Source of the DNA: JAKVCB01 sp963578605
Lineage (GTDB): Bacteria > Planctomycetota > Planctomycetia > Pirellulales > Lacipirellulaceae
Assembly (NCBI GenBank): GCA_963578605.1
Contig: CAUZEA010000001.1
Span: 1-64,000, forward strand
Length of the DNA stretch: 64,000 nucleotides
Direction of reading: 5' to 3'
Below are positions 45,801 to 54,088 of the stretch, piece after piece. A program made the translations under genes and the position numbers. Under the pieces are notes generated by a model. That model was not told the DNA's origin. It saw only the letters and a list, made by a program, of their open reading frames with translations, and did not search any database. Every line of letters begins with the position of its first letter. Within the stretch, counting starts at the first letter, position 1.

Positions 45801-46086
45801 TCGGAACGATACGATACGGTGGGGATACAGCCTGGGACGACAGCAGCGGTTCGAGGTGCTTTCTTTAGCTGTTTGCTCCGGCGACGTGGTTGCGGTGCTG
45901 CAACATCAACAAGAGGGGCGGGCCCAGCCCGAGTGGTCCGTGGCCGCCTGGGAGACCGAGGCAGGCAAACCGCGATTTCAACATCGTTTTTCCAATGAGC
46001 CACTACCGGGTGGACTACTGATTGAACGTGATGGGCGCGTGGTGGTCGTGATGTTGGATGGAAGTATCCTCTGCTACGGCTCTTAG
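42865..46086 (+). CDS. Exported methyltransferase-like + PQQ-type beta-propeller protein
   Basis: This 1073-residue protein starts at ATG 42865 with CAGGGGC upstream. A signal peptide (to about residue 32, ending SLAGS) leads into a segment of about 120 residues shaped like a SAM methyltransferase, including ICAVLGGDPAVALEIARL at 53-70 and EILRVLRPGGTALLAAGN at 139-156. The rest is a long chain of PQQ/quinoprotein-like propeller blades, for example FLGGDDGKVRALDASSGQLR and AYFGSGDGYVYALEAATGRL, with WSHWEKGPDNNPVS as a linker. Whether the N-terminal part binds SAM is doubtful because it is exported. A periplasmic role as a dehydrogenase-like or binding protein is possible; no PQQ ligand set is assigned. 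Confidence 0.8.
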   Translation: MQIKICSRWGRTIVCLALAGVLGPSLPSHSLAGSQARAVAGQLVERAGMQRGICAVLGGDPAVALEIARLSELLVNARQPQREMARELMKRSDAAGYGIQRLAVESGPLDKLPYADRLIDIVVAPPMTSELRAQLSMQEILRVLRPGGTALLAAGNQPGDAEKLADWARDGGAGDVVIWTDDHGGWIQCFSPPLAGADNWSHWEKGPDNNPVSTDAIIRAPYMTQFLTGPFYIGMPSVTTAAGGRTFLAIGNIAHHRREWDILYTLIARNGYNGTELWRRKLPEGYLVHRSAFIATDDTFYMIDRDRCLKLDAETGQERGMIQPAEVLGQWKWMAIQDDVLYFLCGKPDPAAETKKGDRSFGGWSWSDLSRAYYKSRMPHGFGDTLCAYDLKENKVLWTHKEERLIDSRGMAMTGGKLFLYCPDLHLRCLETDSGSVLWTQNEPQTLELIEEPGKGLTSTPGFRTACLAVATPAALIVQGQTRMNVIAVATHSGSLLWSKKKITNNPNAIYVDGNVILGVGPGGSHVAIDPASGGVREDLQFRKQACTRLTASTDSFFCRGEGMLRFDRQTKQVLVDGSARPACNDGAIPANGMLYIGPWQCDCNLSLVGFLGRCSAGDFRFDHESTPERLEQGEGDIQAVQSLQVRENDWSTYRGNNSRSASSGVKLPEKTRPHWEYNPSVEFVPTAPTSAGGLVFLGGDDGKVRALDASSGQLRWEYATPSPIKYPPTIWQGRAYFGSGDGYVYALEAATGRLLWRFHAAPVQRHIPVYGSLCSTWPVQSGVLIRDGVAYFAAGIIDSDGTYVYAVDAITGELRWHNNSSGHLNPTLRKGISAQGNLTIHGGELLMAGGNQVSPARFDLQTGECLSDSFEDGKPKQNNGKFVGVFGDQTVIVGGRILYSSPRNVSTKGKFEAVTGDQRQLLNFGGIPPAWDDQTVVMVNYQNGALTCCEAAQVKALLAPQVGENAQRRGGAVAEQLSRNDTIRWGYSLGRQQRFEVLSLAVCSGDVVAVLQHQQEGRAQPEWSVAAWETEAGKPRFQHRFSNEPLPGGLLIERDGRVVVVMLDGSILCYGS

Positions 46087-46264
46087 AACACCTGGGCGAC
46101 AGGAAAGCTGCACCCTAAACGATCCAACCAGTGAAGTGATCCAACGCACGGTGGGACCGTCCAAGGATTCACCAGCACCCCATTGCGGCCAACGACAGCG
46201 GGGGGTATCCAAGGAACCCATCCACCACGCCTGGTCCGCCAGGAACGAGTTGCCCTGCCGGTAT

Positions 46265-47203
46265 TTATAGACTTCTTCCTGGGTTGCGGCCTGTTAGATA
46301 TTGATGGCCATTGGCAAATCGTGCCTGAATCTCGGCCAGCATCTGTTGCTCAAGGGCTATATCCCGGCCCAGCGGAATCCACATTCCCGATTCACGAGTA
46401 CGACTAACCTCGAACTTGTCCCGCAGGGGAATCGTGTTGTCGTACTGCAGGATCGCCTGACCAGCTGTTGACTCCTGTGGCCGAAGGAGGTCTTCAAGTT
46501 GTTTTTCAACTTGGACGCTCACCAGGTATCCGGTCGGATCGGGCCGTACGTCAATGGTCGCAAATCGACGAATCGTCTGGAATGTGCTCTGCCAGCGATT
46601 AAATGCGCCGACGGAATCTTTTCGTTGTGGCTCGAAAATCGTTGCACCCACGAGCGGAGCCGTCGTAATCGTCCCATCAATCAAAACTTCTGGCGAACGC
46701 CGCGCCCGCCGTTCCTGCGTGACCCGGAAGTAATCACTGACAACTCCGGTAATCTGTTCCCATGCTACCTCGTCATTACCAACTGGCACATAAAGCGGGT
46801 TCGGCAACTTCACGATATTCGACGGGCCACTTGGAAAACCCAAATCCGAAGAGATGTTCGCGCCACCAAGCACACCCGGCAACTGGGACAAAGGCATCGG
46901 TGTCTCGGGTGGTGCAGGGACCTGCTCGGGAATCGCCATCGGTGCCGTAGGCTGCGGGAGCACCGCAACCGACGGAGGAACTTGTGCGAAAGCAGGCCCA
47001 GGTATGATCGGGATCACCGGCTGCGGCTGCACAAAAACTGGGTCCGTCTCGAAAATGACTACCGGAGCCGTGCTCGGAGTCATCAATACGGGTGAAGTCA
47101 CAGCAACCGGTTCAGACACCCGCTTGGCAGGTAGCCCTACCCAAGTCGGGTGGCAACCGGTGAGCAGGCCAAAGGTCAGCAGAATAAATCGGCGGTTCGA
47201 CAT
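46265..47203 (-). CDS. Lipoprotein of unknown function
   Basis: Starting at ATG 47203 the 312-residue product has a lipobox (FILLTFGLLTGC, cysteine near residue 17), so it should be lipid-anchored. A proline- and valine-rich low-complexity stretch follows to about residue 120. The C-terminal part is a folded domain with ITGVVSDYFRVTQERRARRS, TFQTIRRFATIDVRPDPTG and YLVSVQVEKQLEDL, resembling periplasmic proteins that assess envelope components, but I do not recognise a named family. It is convergent with the PQQ-propeller gene. Upstream of the ATG is a 23-bp tandem duplication. Confidence 0.75.
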   Translation of the reverse strand: MSNRRFILLTFGLLTGCHPTWVGLPAKRVSEPVAVTSPVLMTPSTAPVVIFETDPVFVQPQPVIPIIPGPAFAQVPPSVAVLPQPTAPMAIPEQVPAPPETPMPLSQLPGVLGGANISSDLGFPSGPSNIVKLPNPLYVPVGNDEVAWEQITGVVSDYFRVTQERRARRSPEVLIDGTITTAPLVGATIFEPQRKDSVGAFNRWQSTFQTIRRFATIDVRPDPTGYLVSVQVEKQLEDLLRPQESTAGQAILQYDNTIPLRDKFEVSRTRESGMWIPLGRDIALEQQMLAEIQARFANGHQYLTGRNPGRSL

Positions 47204-47204
47204 C

Positions 47205-47250
47205 GAATCTATGAGCAAACAAACGGTGAATCTATGAGCAAACAAACGGT
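47205..47250. repeat. Perfect 23-bp tandem duplication upstream of the lipoprotein gene
   Basis: The unit 47205-47227 (starting gaatctatgagcaaac, ending aaacggt) is repeated exactly at 47228-47250. It starts one base upstream of the minus-strand ATG at 47203, so it forms the immediate 5' leader of the lipoprotein mRNA. Perfect identity implies a recent slip or duplication. Confidence 0.85.
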
Positions 47251-47690
47251 CCGAACGGAACGGAAAGCACCGATATGGCCACCCGTACTGCGTCGACAGG
47301 GCCTGGCGGCAAGGAAGCCGCGGGCCTTGTCGGCCTGGTCCGGAAGACAAAAAACCGCGGCGGATCTTCCTTAAGTCTGCCCCAGTCGGCAAGTGCAATC
47401 TTCACCCAGGGAAAATAGAACACCGACGAAGCTTGGGAGGTTTGAGAAATAAACCGGAGAGGGTGCGAGAAAAAAGCGATATCCAGGAACTTTTTACCCG
47501 GAGACAACGTCTCAAGAGTTGTAAAGCGTCCCGGGTGAGCGGCAATGCCTCTTTGGCCAAGCGAAGGAGCCAGCACCCCTTGCGGTGCTCATCACAACTT
47601 GGTTGTCGACTCCCGGTCGTCGCAGGACAACGTGACCGCTAGCAGACGGCAGCCTTGCCGAATTCTCAACCTGACCTCGGAGCAAATATC
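47251..47690. other. Divergent intergenic region
   Basis: About 440 bases lie between the lipoprotein gene (minus) and the VIT-VWA gene (plus). Promoters for both must lie here. I see no protein family, RNA or strong consensus promoter. A short inverted repeat, GTTGTC near 47600 and GACAAC near 47627, is the only structure, and it may be chance. Confidence 0.4.
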
Positions 47691-50012
47691 GTGATCCACA
47701 CAAACCTTTCGAATGGTTTTTCCCTTCTCTTGCTGGCTTTCTGTGGTGGGTTGGTGGCCTGCTGTGTGCAACCTGCTGCCGCCCAGGGACTGCTCGTCGA
47801 CGTGCGACCAGACCATAAAACCCGCCTGCCACGCCCTCACGTTCGCCCCAACCCCACACCGACATCGGGCAGCTACAAGATCGAGTCGATTGAGGTCAAT
47901 GCCACGCTGCGGGATCAAATTGCCCAGGTGCAGGTTGCCCAGACCTTTGTGAATACGAGTCATCGAACGATGGAAGTCGCTTTTATGTTTCCGTTGCCCT
48001 ACGACGGAGCGATTGATCGGCTAACCTTGCTGGTCGACGGTAAAGAATACGAGGCGGCACTTCTACCGGCTGACAAGGCCCGTCAGACCTACGAAGAAAT
48101 AGTCCGCAAGAATCGCGATCCAGCCCTTCTCGAATGGGTCGGAAGCGGGGTGTTTCGGACGGGTGTGTTTCCGGTACCTGCCGGCGCGAAACGTACGGTA
48201 ACCCTCCGCTACACCCAACTCTGCCGTCACACACATGGGCTGACCGATTTTCTTTTCCCACTGCGGGCTGCCAAGTATACTTCCGCACCGCTTGAACAAC
48301 TCAAGATCCGGGTCGTGATCGAGAGCCAGTCGCCAATCAAAAACATCTATTCCGCCACGCATACGGTCAAGCTGGACCGTCCCGACCAGCACCATGCGAT
48401 CGTCACCCATGAATCAACAAACACTCTACCTGGCGAAGACTTTCGGCTTTTTTACGACGCGACCGCTGCCGGCGTTAGCGCCAGCCTGACCAGCTATCGA
48501 CCGACCGGTGACCAGGACGGTTACTTCTTGCTTTTGGCCAGCCCGGAAGTCAAATCGGAGCCTGCGATCCAAACGGCCAAAACGGTGGTATTTGTCGTCG
48601 ATCGTTCCGGAAGTATGAGTGGCGAGAAGATCGAGCAAGCCAAAGGAGCGTTGAAGGTCGTACTTAACAATCTGCGCGAAAGGGACCTGTTTAACATTGT
48701 TGCTTACGACAGCAAAGTTGAGTCGTTTCAACCCGAACTCCAACGATTCGACAGTAGATCGCGGCAAGCCGCCCTGGCATTCGTGGAGGGGATTTTTGCG
48801 GGTGGCAGCACCGATATCAATGCCGCTTTAGCACGTGGCATGAACATGCTCCAAGATAGCAGCCAACCCGCTTATGTTATTTTCCTGACCGACGGCCTGC
48901 CCACCGCCGGAGAAACTGGTGAAGCAGCCATTGTCGTGAACTGCCAGAAAACGAACCATGTGCGAGCGCGGCTCTTTACTTTTGGTGTGGGCTATGACGT
49001 CAACAGTCGGCTACTCGACAGGCTGGCACGTGCTAACTTCGGACAATCCGAATATGTGCGGCCCGACGAAGATATCGAGGCAGCCGTCGGCAAATTGGTT
49101 GCCCGTATCAAAGCACCTGTCATGACCGACGTGACCGCCGGGTTCGACCTGGAAACGAACTCCTCACCAGGCATCCCTCCTGTCACCCGTGTCTATCCGA
49201 AAGGTTCCTTTGATCTTTTTGCCGGCGACCAAGTGGTACTTGTCGGCCGATATCGAGGCGACGGCACAGCCAAGGTGATGTTACAGGGAGCGGTGGCTGG
49301 CAACGCGAAGTCCTTTGAATTTCCCGCCGAATTCGTAAAACAAAGCGCCGATGACACCAATGCGTTTGTCGCAAAACTCTGGGCCACACGGCGTGTCGGA
49401 GAAATCATCGATGAACTTGACCTCAACGGACACCAGGAGGAATTAATCACGGAACTCGTTGCCCTGGCAACGGAACATGGAATTTTGACGCCCTACACAT
49501 CATTCCTGGCCGACGAGACCAGCGATATTCGGGACGTAGCCGAAAACCGTGCCCGCTCCTCTGCCGCGGCGCGAGACCTCCAGCGCACCAGTGGGCGCGA
49601 AGGCGTGCTGCAGCGGTTCGCGAAAGGGCGACTTCAAAACGCTAAAAAGGCGCCAGCCTCAGGCTTCGGTGGTGGCGGATTCGGTGACTCTGTCGACACG
49701 CTTGGAGAAGCCCAAGGCAGAAAACTGGTGGCCAACCTCGGCCGAGGGGTCGTCTTCTATGACCATCGCCGGGACAAGCAAATCGCCTGCACGACTATTT
49801 GCTCCCTGGGACGCAAAACGTTCTTCCTGCGCGACGGCTGCTGGGTTGATTCGTCGGTGACCGAGAAAGAAGAAGAAAATTCCGAGAAAATCGCACGCTT
49901 CAGCCAGGAATACTTTGACTTGATTACCCGTCATGGCAAGCAGGTTGCCCAGTATTTGGTGCTGGACGAACCGGTAATCTGCAAGCTGGGCGGGCAAACG
50001 TATCAGTGGTAA
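47691..50012 (+). CDS. Exported VIT and von Willebrand A domain protein
   Basis: The 773-residue product starts at GTG 47691, with GGAG nine bases upstream; a TTG 12 codons earlier is the alternative. A signal peptide (LLLLAFCGGLVACCVQPAAA) is followed by a VIT domain (about 60-190; VNATLRDQIAQVQVAQTFVN, FMFPLPYDGAIDRL) and a VWA domain (about 297-470). The VWA metal site is complete: DRSGSMS (D304, S306, S308), a threonine in GGSTDINAAL, and LTDGLPTAG. This is the layout of inter-alpha-trypsin-inhibitor heavy-chain-like and marine-proteobacterial sortase-type proteins. The C-terminus (GFGGGGFGDSVD and beyond) is a family tail. It likely binds a protein partner in the cell envelope; the partner is unknown. 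Confidence 0.9.
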   Translation: MIHTNLSNGFSLLLLAFCGGLVACCVQPAAAQGLLVDVRPDHKTRLPRPHVRPNPTPTSGSYKIESIEVNATLRDQIAQVQVAQTFVNTSHRTMEVAFMFPLPYDGAIDRLTLLVDGKEYEAALLPADKARQTYEEIVRKNRDPALLEWVGSGVFRTGVFPVPAGAKRTVTLRYTQLCRHTHGLTDFLFPLRAAKYTSAPLEQLKIRVVIESQSPIKNIYSATHTVKLDRPDQHHAIVTHESTNTLPGEDFRLFYDATAAGVSASLTSYRPTGDQDGYFLLLASPEVKSEPAIQTAKTVVFVVDRSGSMSGEKIEQAKGALKVVLNNLRERDLFNIVAYDSKVESFQPELQRFDSRSRQAALAFVEGIFAGGSTDINAALARGMNMLQDSSQPAYVIFLTDGLPTAGETGEAAIVVNCQKTNHVRARLFTFGVGYDVNSRLLDRLARANFGQSEYVRPDEDIEAAVGKLVARIKAPVMTDVTAGFDLETNSSPGIPPVTRVYPKGSFDLFAGDQVVLVGRYRGDGTAKVMLQGAVAGNAKSFEFPAEFVKQSADDTNAFVAKLWATRRVGEIIDELDLNGHQEELITELVALATEHGILTPYTSFLADETSDIRDVAENRARSSAAARDLQRTSGREGVLQRFAKGRLQNAKKAPASGFGGGGFGDSVDTLGEAQGRKLVANLGRGVVFYDHRRDKQIACTTICSLGRKTFFLRDGCWVDSSVTEKEEENSEKIARFSQEYFDLITRHGKQVAQYLVLDEPVICKLGGQTYQW

Positions 50013-50127
50013 CTCCCCCCGCAGGGTTAAAACTGACCGGATGTTGCCTCGCGTCGGGTAGGGACACAATCTTTTACAACGGTGGTACGTGTCAACCAAA
50101 GCGAAAAGGGGCCATAATCACGGGATC

Positions 50128-50844
50128 ATGGTTGCCCCCTTCCTTTCTCGCGAACAATCACGCACGATCGATCGTCGGGCAATCGATGAGTATCAGATGA
50201 GCGGCCTGGTGTTGATGGAAAACGCGGGCCGCGGAGTCGCCGAATCGCTGATCCACCTCGATCCGAAAATTCTCGTGCCCCTCGCATCACGACCCAATGT
50301 GGAGATTCTCTGCGGCAAGGGTAACAACGCTGGCGACGGATTTGTGATTGCCCGGCACCTGGAAATCCGCGGCGTGCGTTGTCGAACCATTCTTTTGAAC
50401 GATCCGCATGGGCTAACTGGCGACGCGCGAACCAACTACGAAATCCTCAAGGGGTCGGATGTGCCAATCACCCGCTGGTCTGAAGTTGCCGCCGAGTGGG
50501 AGGGAGACCGGTCCGGCATGACGGACGAACCGATTCGGGACGGAATGTGGATCGTCGACGCACTGCTTGGGACAGGGTCCCGCGGTGACCCCCGCCCACC
50601 GCTGGATGACGCGATCCGCGCGATGAACCGGCAATCCGCTTGCCGGCTGGCGGTGGACGTTCCCAGTGGACTGGACTGTGACACCGGGCAACCTGGCTCA
50701 CCGACGGTACGGGCAGATCACACCTGTACGTTTGTGGCATACAAGCAGGGATTCAAAACGTCTACCGCGCAAACTTACACCGGCTGCGTTGAGGTCATCG
50801 ACATTGGTACGCCGCCGCGACTCTTGCGCGAGTTAGCCGAATGA
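50128..50844 (+). CDS. nnrE: NAD(P)H-hydrate epimerase
   Basis: NnrE (YjeF N-terminal family) epimerises R-NAD(P)HX to the S form that NnrD can repair. The 238-residue product has the N-terminal MSGLVLMENAGRGVAESL, the phosphate-binding loop CGKGNNAGDGFVIARHL near residue 58, VDALLGTGSRGDPRPP and LAVDVPSGLDCDTG. I chose ATG 50128 because the conserved region starts soon after; a GTG 13 codons upstream is also in frame. It stands 115 bases after the VWA gene. Its partner nnrD is at 18963-19886, so the two repair enzymes are separate proteins here. Confidence 0.9.
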   Translation: MVAPFLSREQSRTIDRRAIDEYQMSGLVLMENAGRGVAESLIHLDPKILVPLASRPNVEILCGKGNNAGDGFVIARHLEIRGVRCRTILLNDPHGLTGDARTNYEILKGSDVPITRWSEVAAEWEGDRSGMTDEPIRDGMWIVDALLGTGSRGDPRPPLDDAIRAMNRQSACRLAVDVPSGLDCDTGQPGSPTVRADHTCTFVAYKQGFKTSTAQTYTGCVEVIDIGTPPRLLRELAE

Positions 50845-50980
50845 AGCCCGAACCGACCTGGCCATAACAACGCGTGTCAGAGAAGTCGTTCGCGCTGCCT
50901 GAAGTCCGGTTGCCGCTGCTACCCAACTTTTCATCCCGGCTTGAGATAGTTGCCCGAAAATCGATCAAGTCTCAAGCGAA

Positions 50981-51508
50981 TCAGTTGACCAGGAGCGGTA
51001 AATCTCCGTCCCGCTCTTCCCACTGACGACGAACTTCCGACAAGCCATAGACGCACAGCTCAAACTGTTTGCTAAGCCGCTCGAGAACCTCGCTGGGAGC
51101 ATACTCTTTTTCGACAGCAATCGTACTGGCGATGTAGTACGCGCGCTTGCCCTGCGTGGGATAATCGATCAGGGCATCTTTGCCACCGTTCTGGCGAAGA
51201 CTGTCGATAACTTCCGGATAGAGGCCTGTCCAAAAGAGGATGAAGTCACCTATGTGACGATGCACCTGCCGTCGCGCCGGGCCACGCCGTTGCTGGGCCT
51301 CGGCGAGCATGTCGGCGACTCGGTCGAGCCGTTTGCCTCGCACATCACGCACCGAATAAATTTCTTCGTTGCGGACAAATCGGACGAGCATTTCGGAGAG
51401 ATAATCGACGAGCGGTGGATCGACGACCCCAATCTCCGTACAAAATGCATATTCTGTGACCCCTGAAAAAAATCGACGCAACACTTCGCTACGACGGCCT
51501 TCAACCAT
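50981..51508 (-). CDS. Hypothetical protein of 175 residues
   Basis: ATG 51508 is preceded by GAGGAACACCC, a good ribosome site; longer in-frame starts to 51679 lack support. The 175-residue product is soluble and mostly helical: EVLRRFFSGVTEYAFCTEIG, LVDYLSEMLVRFVRN, and YYIASTIAVEKEYAPSEVLER, with an arginine-rich middle (AQQRRGPARRQVHRHIGDF). It has no signal peptide or membrane helix and matches no family I know. It lies alone between nnrE and trpA. Confidence 0.65.
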   Translation of the reverse strand: MVEGRRSEVLRRFFSGVTEYAFCTEIGVVDPPLVDYLSEMLVRFVRNEEIYSVRDVRGKRLDRVADMLAEAQQRRGPARRQVHRHIGDFILFWTGLYPEVIDSLRQNGGKDALIDYPTQGKRAYYIASTIAVEKEYAPSEVLERLSKQFELCVYGLSEVRRQWEERDGDLPLLVN

Positions 51509-51805
51509 GGGTGTTCCTCTTTTGGGGTTCCGGACTCCGCGTGGCGACGACAGTACCAAAAATGTTCCGCCGAAACCACCTACATTCTGCAGTGGGCTAG
51601 CTTGCGAAGCGAGCAACCCATCGCCAGAGACAAGTGCATCGTGGGTCAGCTGAGGCGGGCAATCGACATGAATGACCACCAGAGGAGCTCAACCTTACAC
51701 TTATTATAACTTGGCGGCGAGCAGCACGTCAAACAATTGGAATCGACAAAAACCCCGGTTACGTCCCGCTTGAAAATAGGCCTCAGAGCGGACTCCAGGG
51801 ACCGC

Positions 51806-52612
51806 TCAAGCGACCGACAGCTCCCCGAGCAACGTCGACACATAATTGCCGATGTTCTTCAGAACGGCCTCACGCGGCTCGTCCGCGGCGGCAGCGATGC
51901 GACCCACAATGGCCGAACCAACGATTAATCCGTCGGCAACCGGTGCCAACATCCGTACATGTTCTGAATCGCTGATGCCAAATCCGATGCAGATTGGCAG
52001 CGCGGTCTGCTCGCGAAGCCAGGCGACATTGTCGACAAGTTCCGCCGGGAGTTCTTTTCGCTCTCCGGTAATTCCTGTCACCGAGACATAGTAAAGAAAC
52101 CCGGTCGATGTCTCGGCAATTCTCAATGTCCGTTCTCGTGGAGTGGTCGGGGTAACGAGTTGAATGAGACTGATGTCGCGCTCCGCACAAATTTTTGCCA
52201 GGGGTGCCGACTCCTCAACCGGCAAATCGGGGGCAATGATTCCGGCAACACCAGCTTCGGCTACGGCATCGACGTACTGCTCCTCAGCGTGGCGAGAGAT
52301 AATGGCATAACTTGTCATCGTGACAACCGGGGCGGTCAACTTCGGAATCACACCGTCAAGCATCTCAAGAATCTGCTCGAGCCGCACATGCTTCTCCAGA
52401 GCCCGCGTGTAGGAAGCTTGGATTACAGGTCCATCGGCAATCGGATCGCTGTAGGGAATTCCAACCTCGCATAGATGGCATCCCCGCCCGACAACTTCGG
52501 CCAGGACACGTGCCGAAAACTCTAAATCGGGATCACCGGCGGTGATAAACGGCATCAGGGCTTTGCGACCTGCGGCACGAAGATTCGTAAAAAGTTCGTC
52601 AATTGTCGACAT
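51806..52612 (-). CDS. trpA: Tryptophan synthase alpha subunit
   Basis: TrpA cleaves indole-3-glycerol phosphate to indole and glyceraldehyde-3-phosphate and passes indole to TrpB. The 268-residue product is full length. The catalytic pair is in CEVGIPYSDPIADGPVIQ (E49 and D60), the TIM-barrel mark MPFITAGDPDLE is near the N-terminus, and phosphate-binding loops GFGISDSEHV and LIVGSAIVGRI are near the C-terminus. It is the second gene of a trpBA pair; 26 bases separate it from the trpB stop. Confidence 0.95.
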   Translation of the reverse strand: MSTIDELFTNLRAAGRKALMPFITAGDPDLEFSARVLAEVVGRGCHLCEVGIPYSDPIADGPVIQASYTRALEKHVRLEQILEMLDGVIPKLTAPVVTMTSYAIISRHAEEQYVDAVAEAGVAGIIAPDLPVEESAPLAKICAERDISLIQLVTPTTPRERTLRIAETSTGFLYYVSVTGITGERKELPAELVDNVAWLREQTALPICIGFGISDSEHVRMLAPVADGLIVGSAIVGRIAAAADEPREAVLKNIGNYVSTLLGELSVA

Positions 52613-52638
52613 ACGGAAATTTGTTGAATGGCTAATGG

Positions 52639-53856
52639 CTAAGCGGATTCACCCTTGAGCCGGGCTATCTCGGCAGCGTCCTTGTCCCCGCGGCCGGAGA
52701 GGCAAACAACGATACTCTCTTCGCGAGATCGCCCCGCCGCCAACTCGATGGCACGGGCCACGGCGTGGGAGCTTTCCAGCGCTGCCAGGATTCCCTCGTC
52801 GTGTGCCAAGGTATCGAAAGCGGCTAACGCGTCATCGTCGCGCGCGTTGCCATACGAAACGCGGCCAGAAGTCTTCCAGTAACTGTGTTCGGGGCCCACG
52901 CCTGGATAATCCAACCCTGCAGAGATTGAATGCACATCGCACGTCTGTCCGTCTTCATCCTGCATCACGTAGCTGTAACTTCCGTGCAAGACTCCCGGGT
53001 TCCCATAGCTCAGTGGCGATGCATGATCACCAGGCTGATCGCTATGCCCACCCGCTTCGACACCAATGAGTTTTACTTCGCGATGCTCAACAAAGGGATA
53101 AAACATGCCTGCCGCATTGCTGCCGCCACCAACACATGCCACCACGACATCAGGTAACCTTCCCAATTGGGCACGGGATTGTTCAATCGTCTCGCAACCG
53201 ATCACCGATTGAAAATCCCGCACGATTCTGGGGAAAGGGTGCGGCCCGACGACCGATCCAAGAATATAGTGGGTCGAATCGACGCTCGACATCCAATCTC
53301 GCATCGCCTCGTTGATCGCATCGCGAAGAGTGCGGCTGCCGCTGGTGACCGGTCTCACTTCGGCGCCCAAAAGTTTCATGCTGAACACATTGGGAGCTTG
53401 CCGACGGATGTCTTCTTCACCCATATAAACGATGCACGTCAAGCCAAAGTGGGCGCAGGCCGTCGCTGTTGCCACCCCATGCTGACCGGCACCTGTCTCG
53501 GCGATGACACGCTGCTTGCCCATTCGCAACGTCATCAGAGCCTGCCCAAGCGTATTGTTGATCTTGTGTGCGCCGGTGTGATTAAGATCTTCCCGTTTCA
53601 ACCAGATCTGCGCCCCACCCACACGTTCAGTCAGCCGCCTGGCAAAATAGAGCGGAGACGGGCGACCGACATAATGCTTCAGCAAGGAAGTCAACTCCTG
53701 CTGGAAAGACTTGTCTTTGCGGGTCGCTTCATATTGGATGGCCAGTTCGTCTAACGCATGTATGAGCGTCTCGGGAACGTATCGGCCTCCAAAAGGCCCA
53801 AAACGCCCGGCAGCGTCGGGAATCTGGCTCACGGCAGTCGTCGAGGTGTTGCCCAT
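52639..53856 (-). CDS. trpB: Tryptophan synthase beta subunit
   Basis: TrpB condenses indole with serine using pyridoxal phosphate. The 405-residue product starts at ATG 53856 with AGGAAG upstream. The cofactor lysine K98 lies in LNHTGAHKINNTLGQAL; GPFGGRYVPETL is the family N-terminal mark, and the phosphate loop CVGGGSNAAGMFYPF and GRGDKDAAEI follow. It is the trpB1-type enzyme that partners TrpA, encoded 26 bases downstream. No other trp gene is present, and I see no attenuator or leader peptide before it. Confidence 0.95.
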   Translation of the reverse strand: MGNTSTTAVSQIPDAAGRFGPFGGRYVPETLIHALDELAIQYEATRKDKSFQQELTSLLKHYVGRPSPLYFARRLTERVGGAQIWLKREDLNHTGAHKINNTLGQALMTLRMGKQRVIAETGAGQHGVATATACAHFGLTCIVYMGEEDIRRQAPNVFSMKLLGAEVRPVTSGSRTLRDAINEAMRDWMSSVDSTHYILGSVVGPHPFPRIVRDFQSVIGCETIEQSRAQLGRLPDVVVACVGGGSNAAGMFYPFVEHREVKLIGVEAGGHSDQPGDHASPLSYGNPGVLHGSYSYVMQDEDGQTCDVHSISAGLDYPGVGPEHSYWKTSGRVSYGNARDDDALAAFDTLAHDEGILAALESSHAVARAIELAAGRSREESIVVCLSGRGDKDAAEIARLKGESA

Positions 53857-54088
53857 GTTTTCTTCCTGCAAGGGTTTCAACCTGAATTCTCAACTGCCCG
53901 TCACGAAGACGCAAGTGCATCACACCGACGGTGGTGGCTGTTCGTGGGAAGGGCCGGTAGAATGACGGGCAACCTGTTGGCTGGCAAGCCCACTGCCTCC
54001 ACCGGGCGGCAGCTGCCACAACGACTGCCAGGCGAGGCTGGCCGCTTCTCTTCCGACAACCCACACATCCGCCTGACGACGCCCCACG

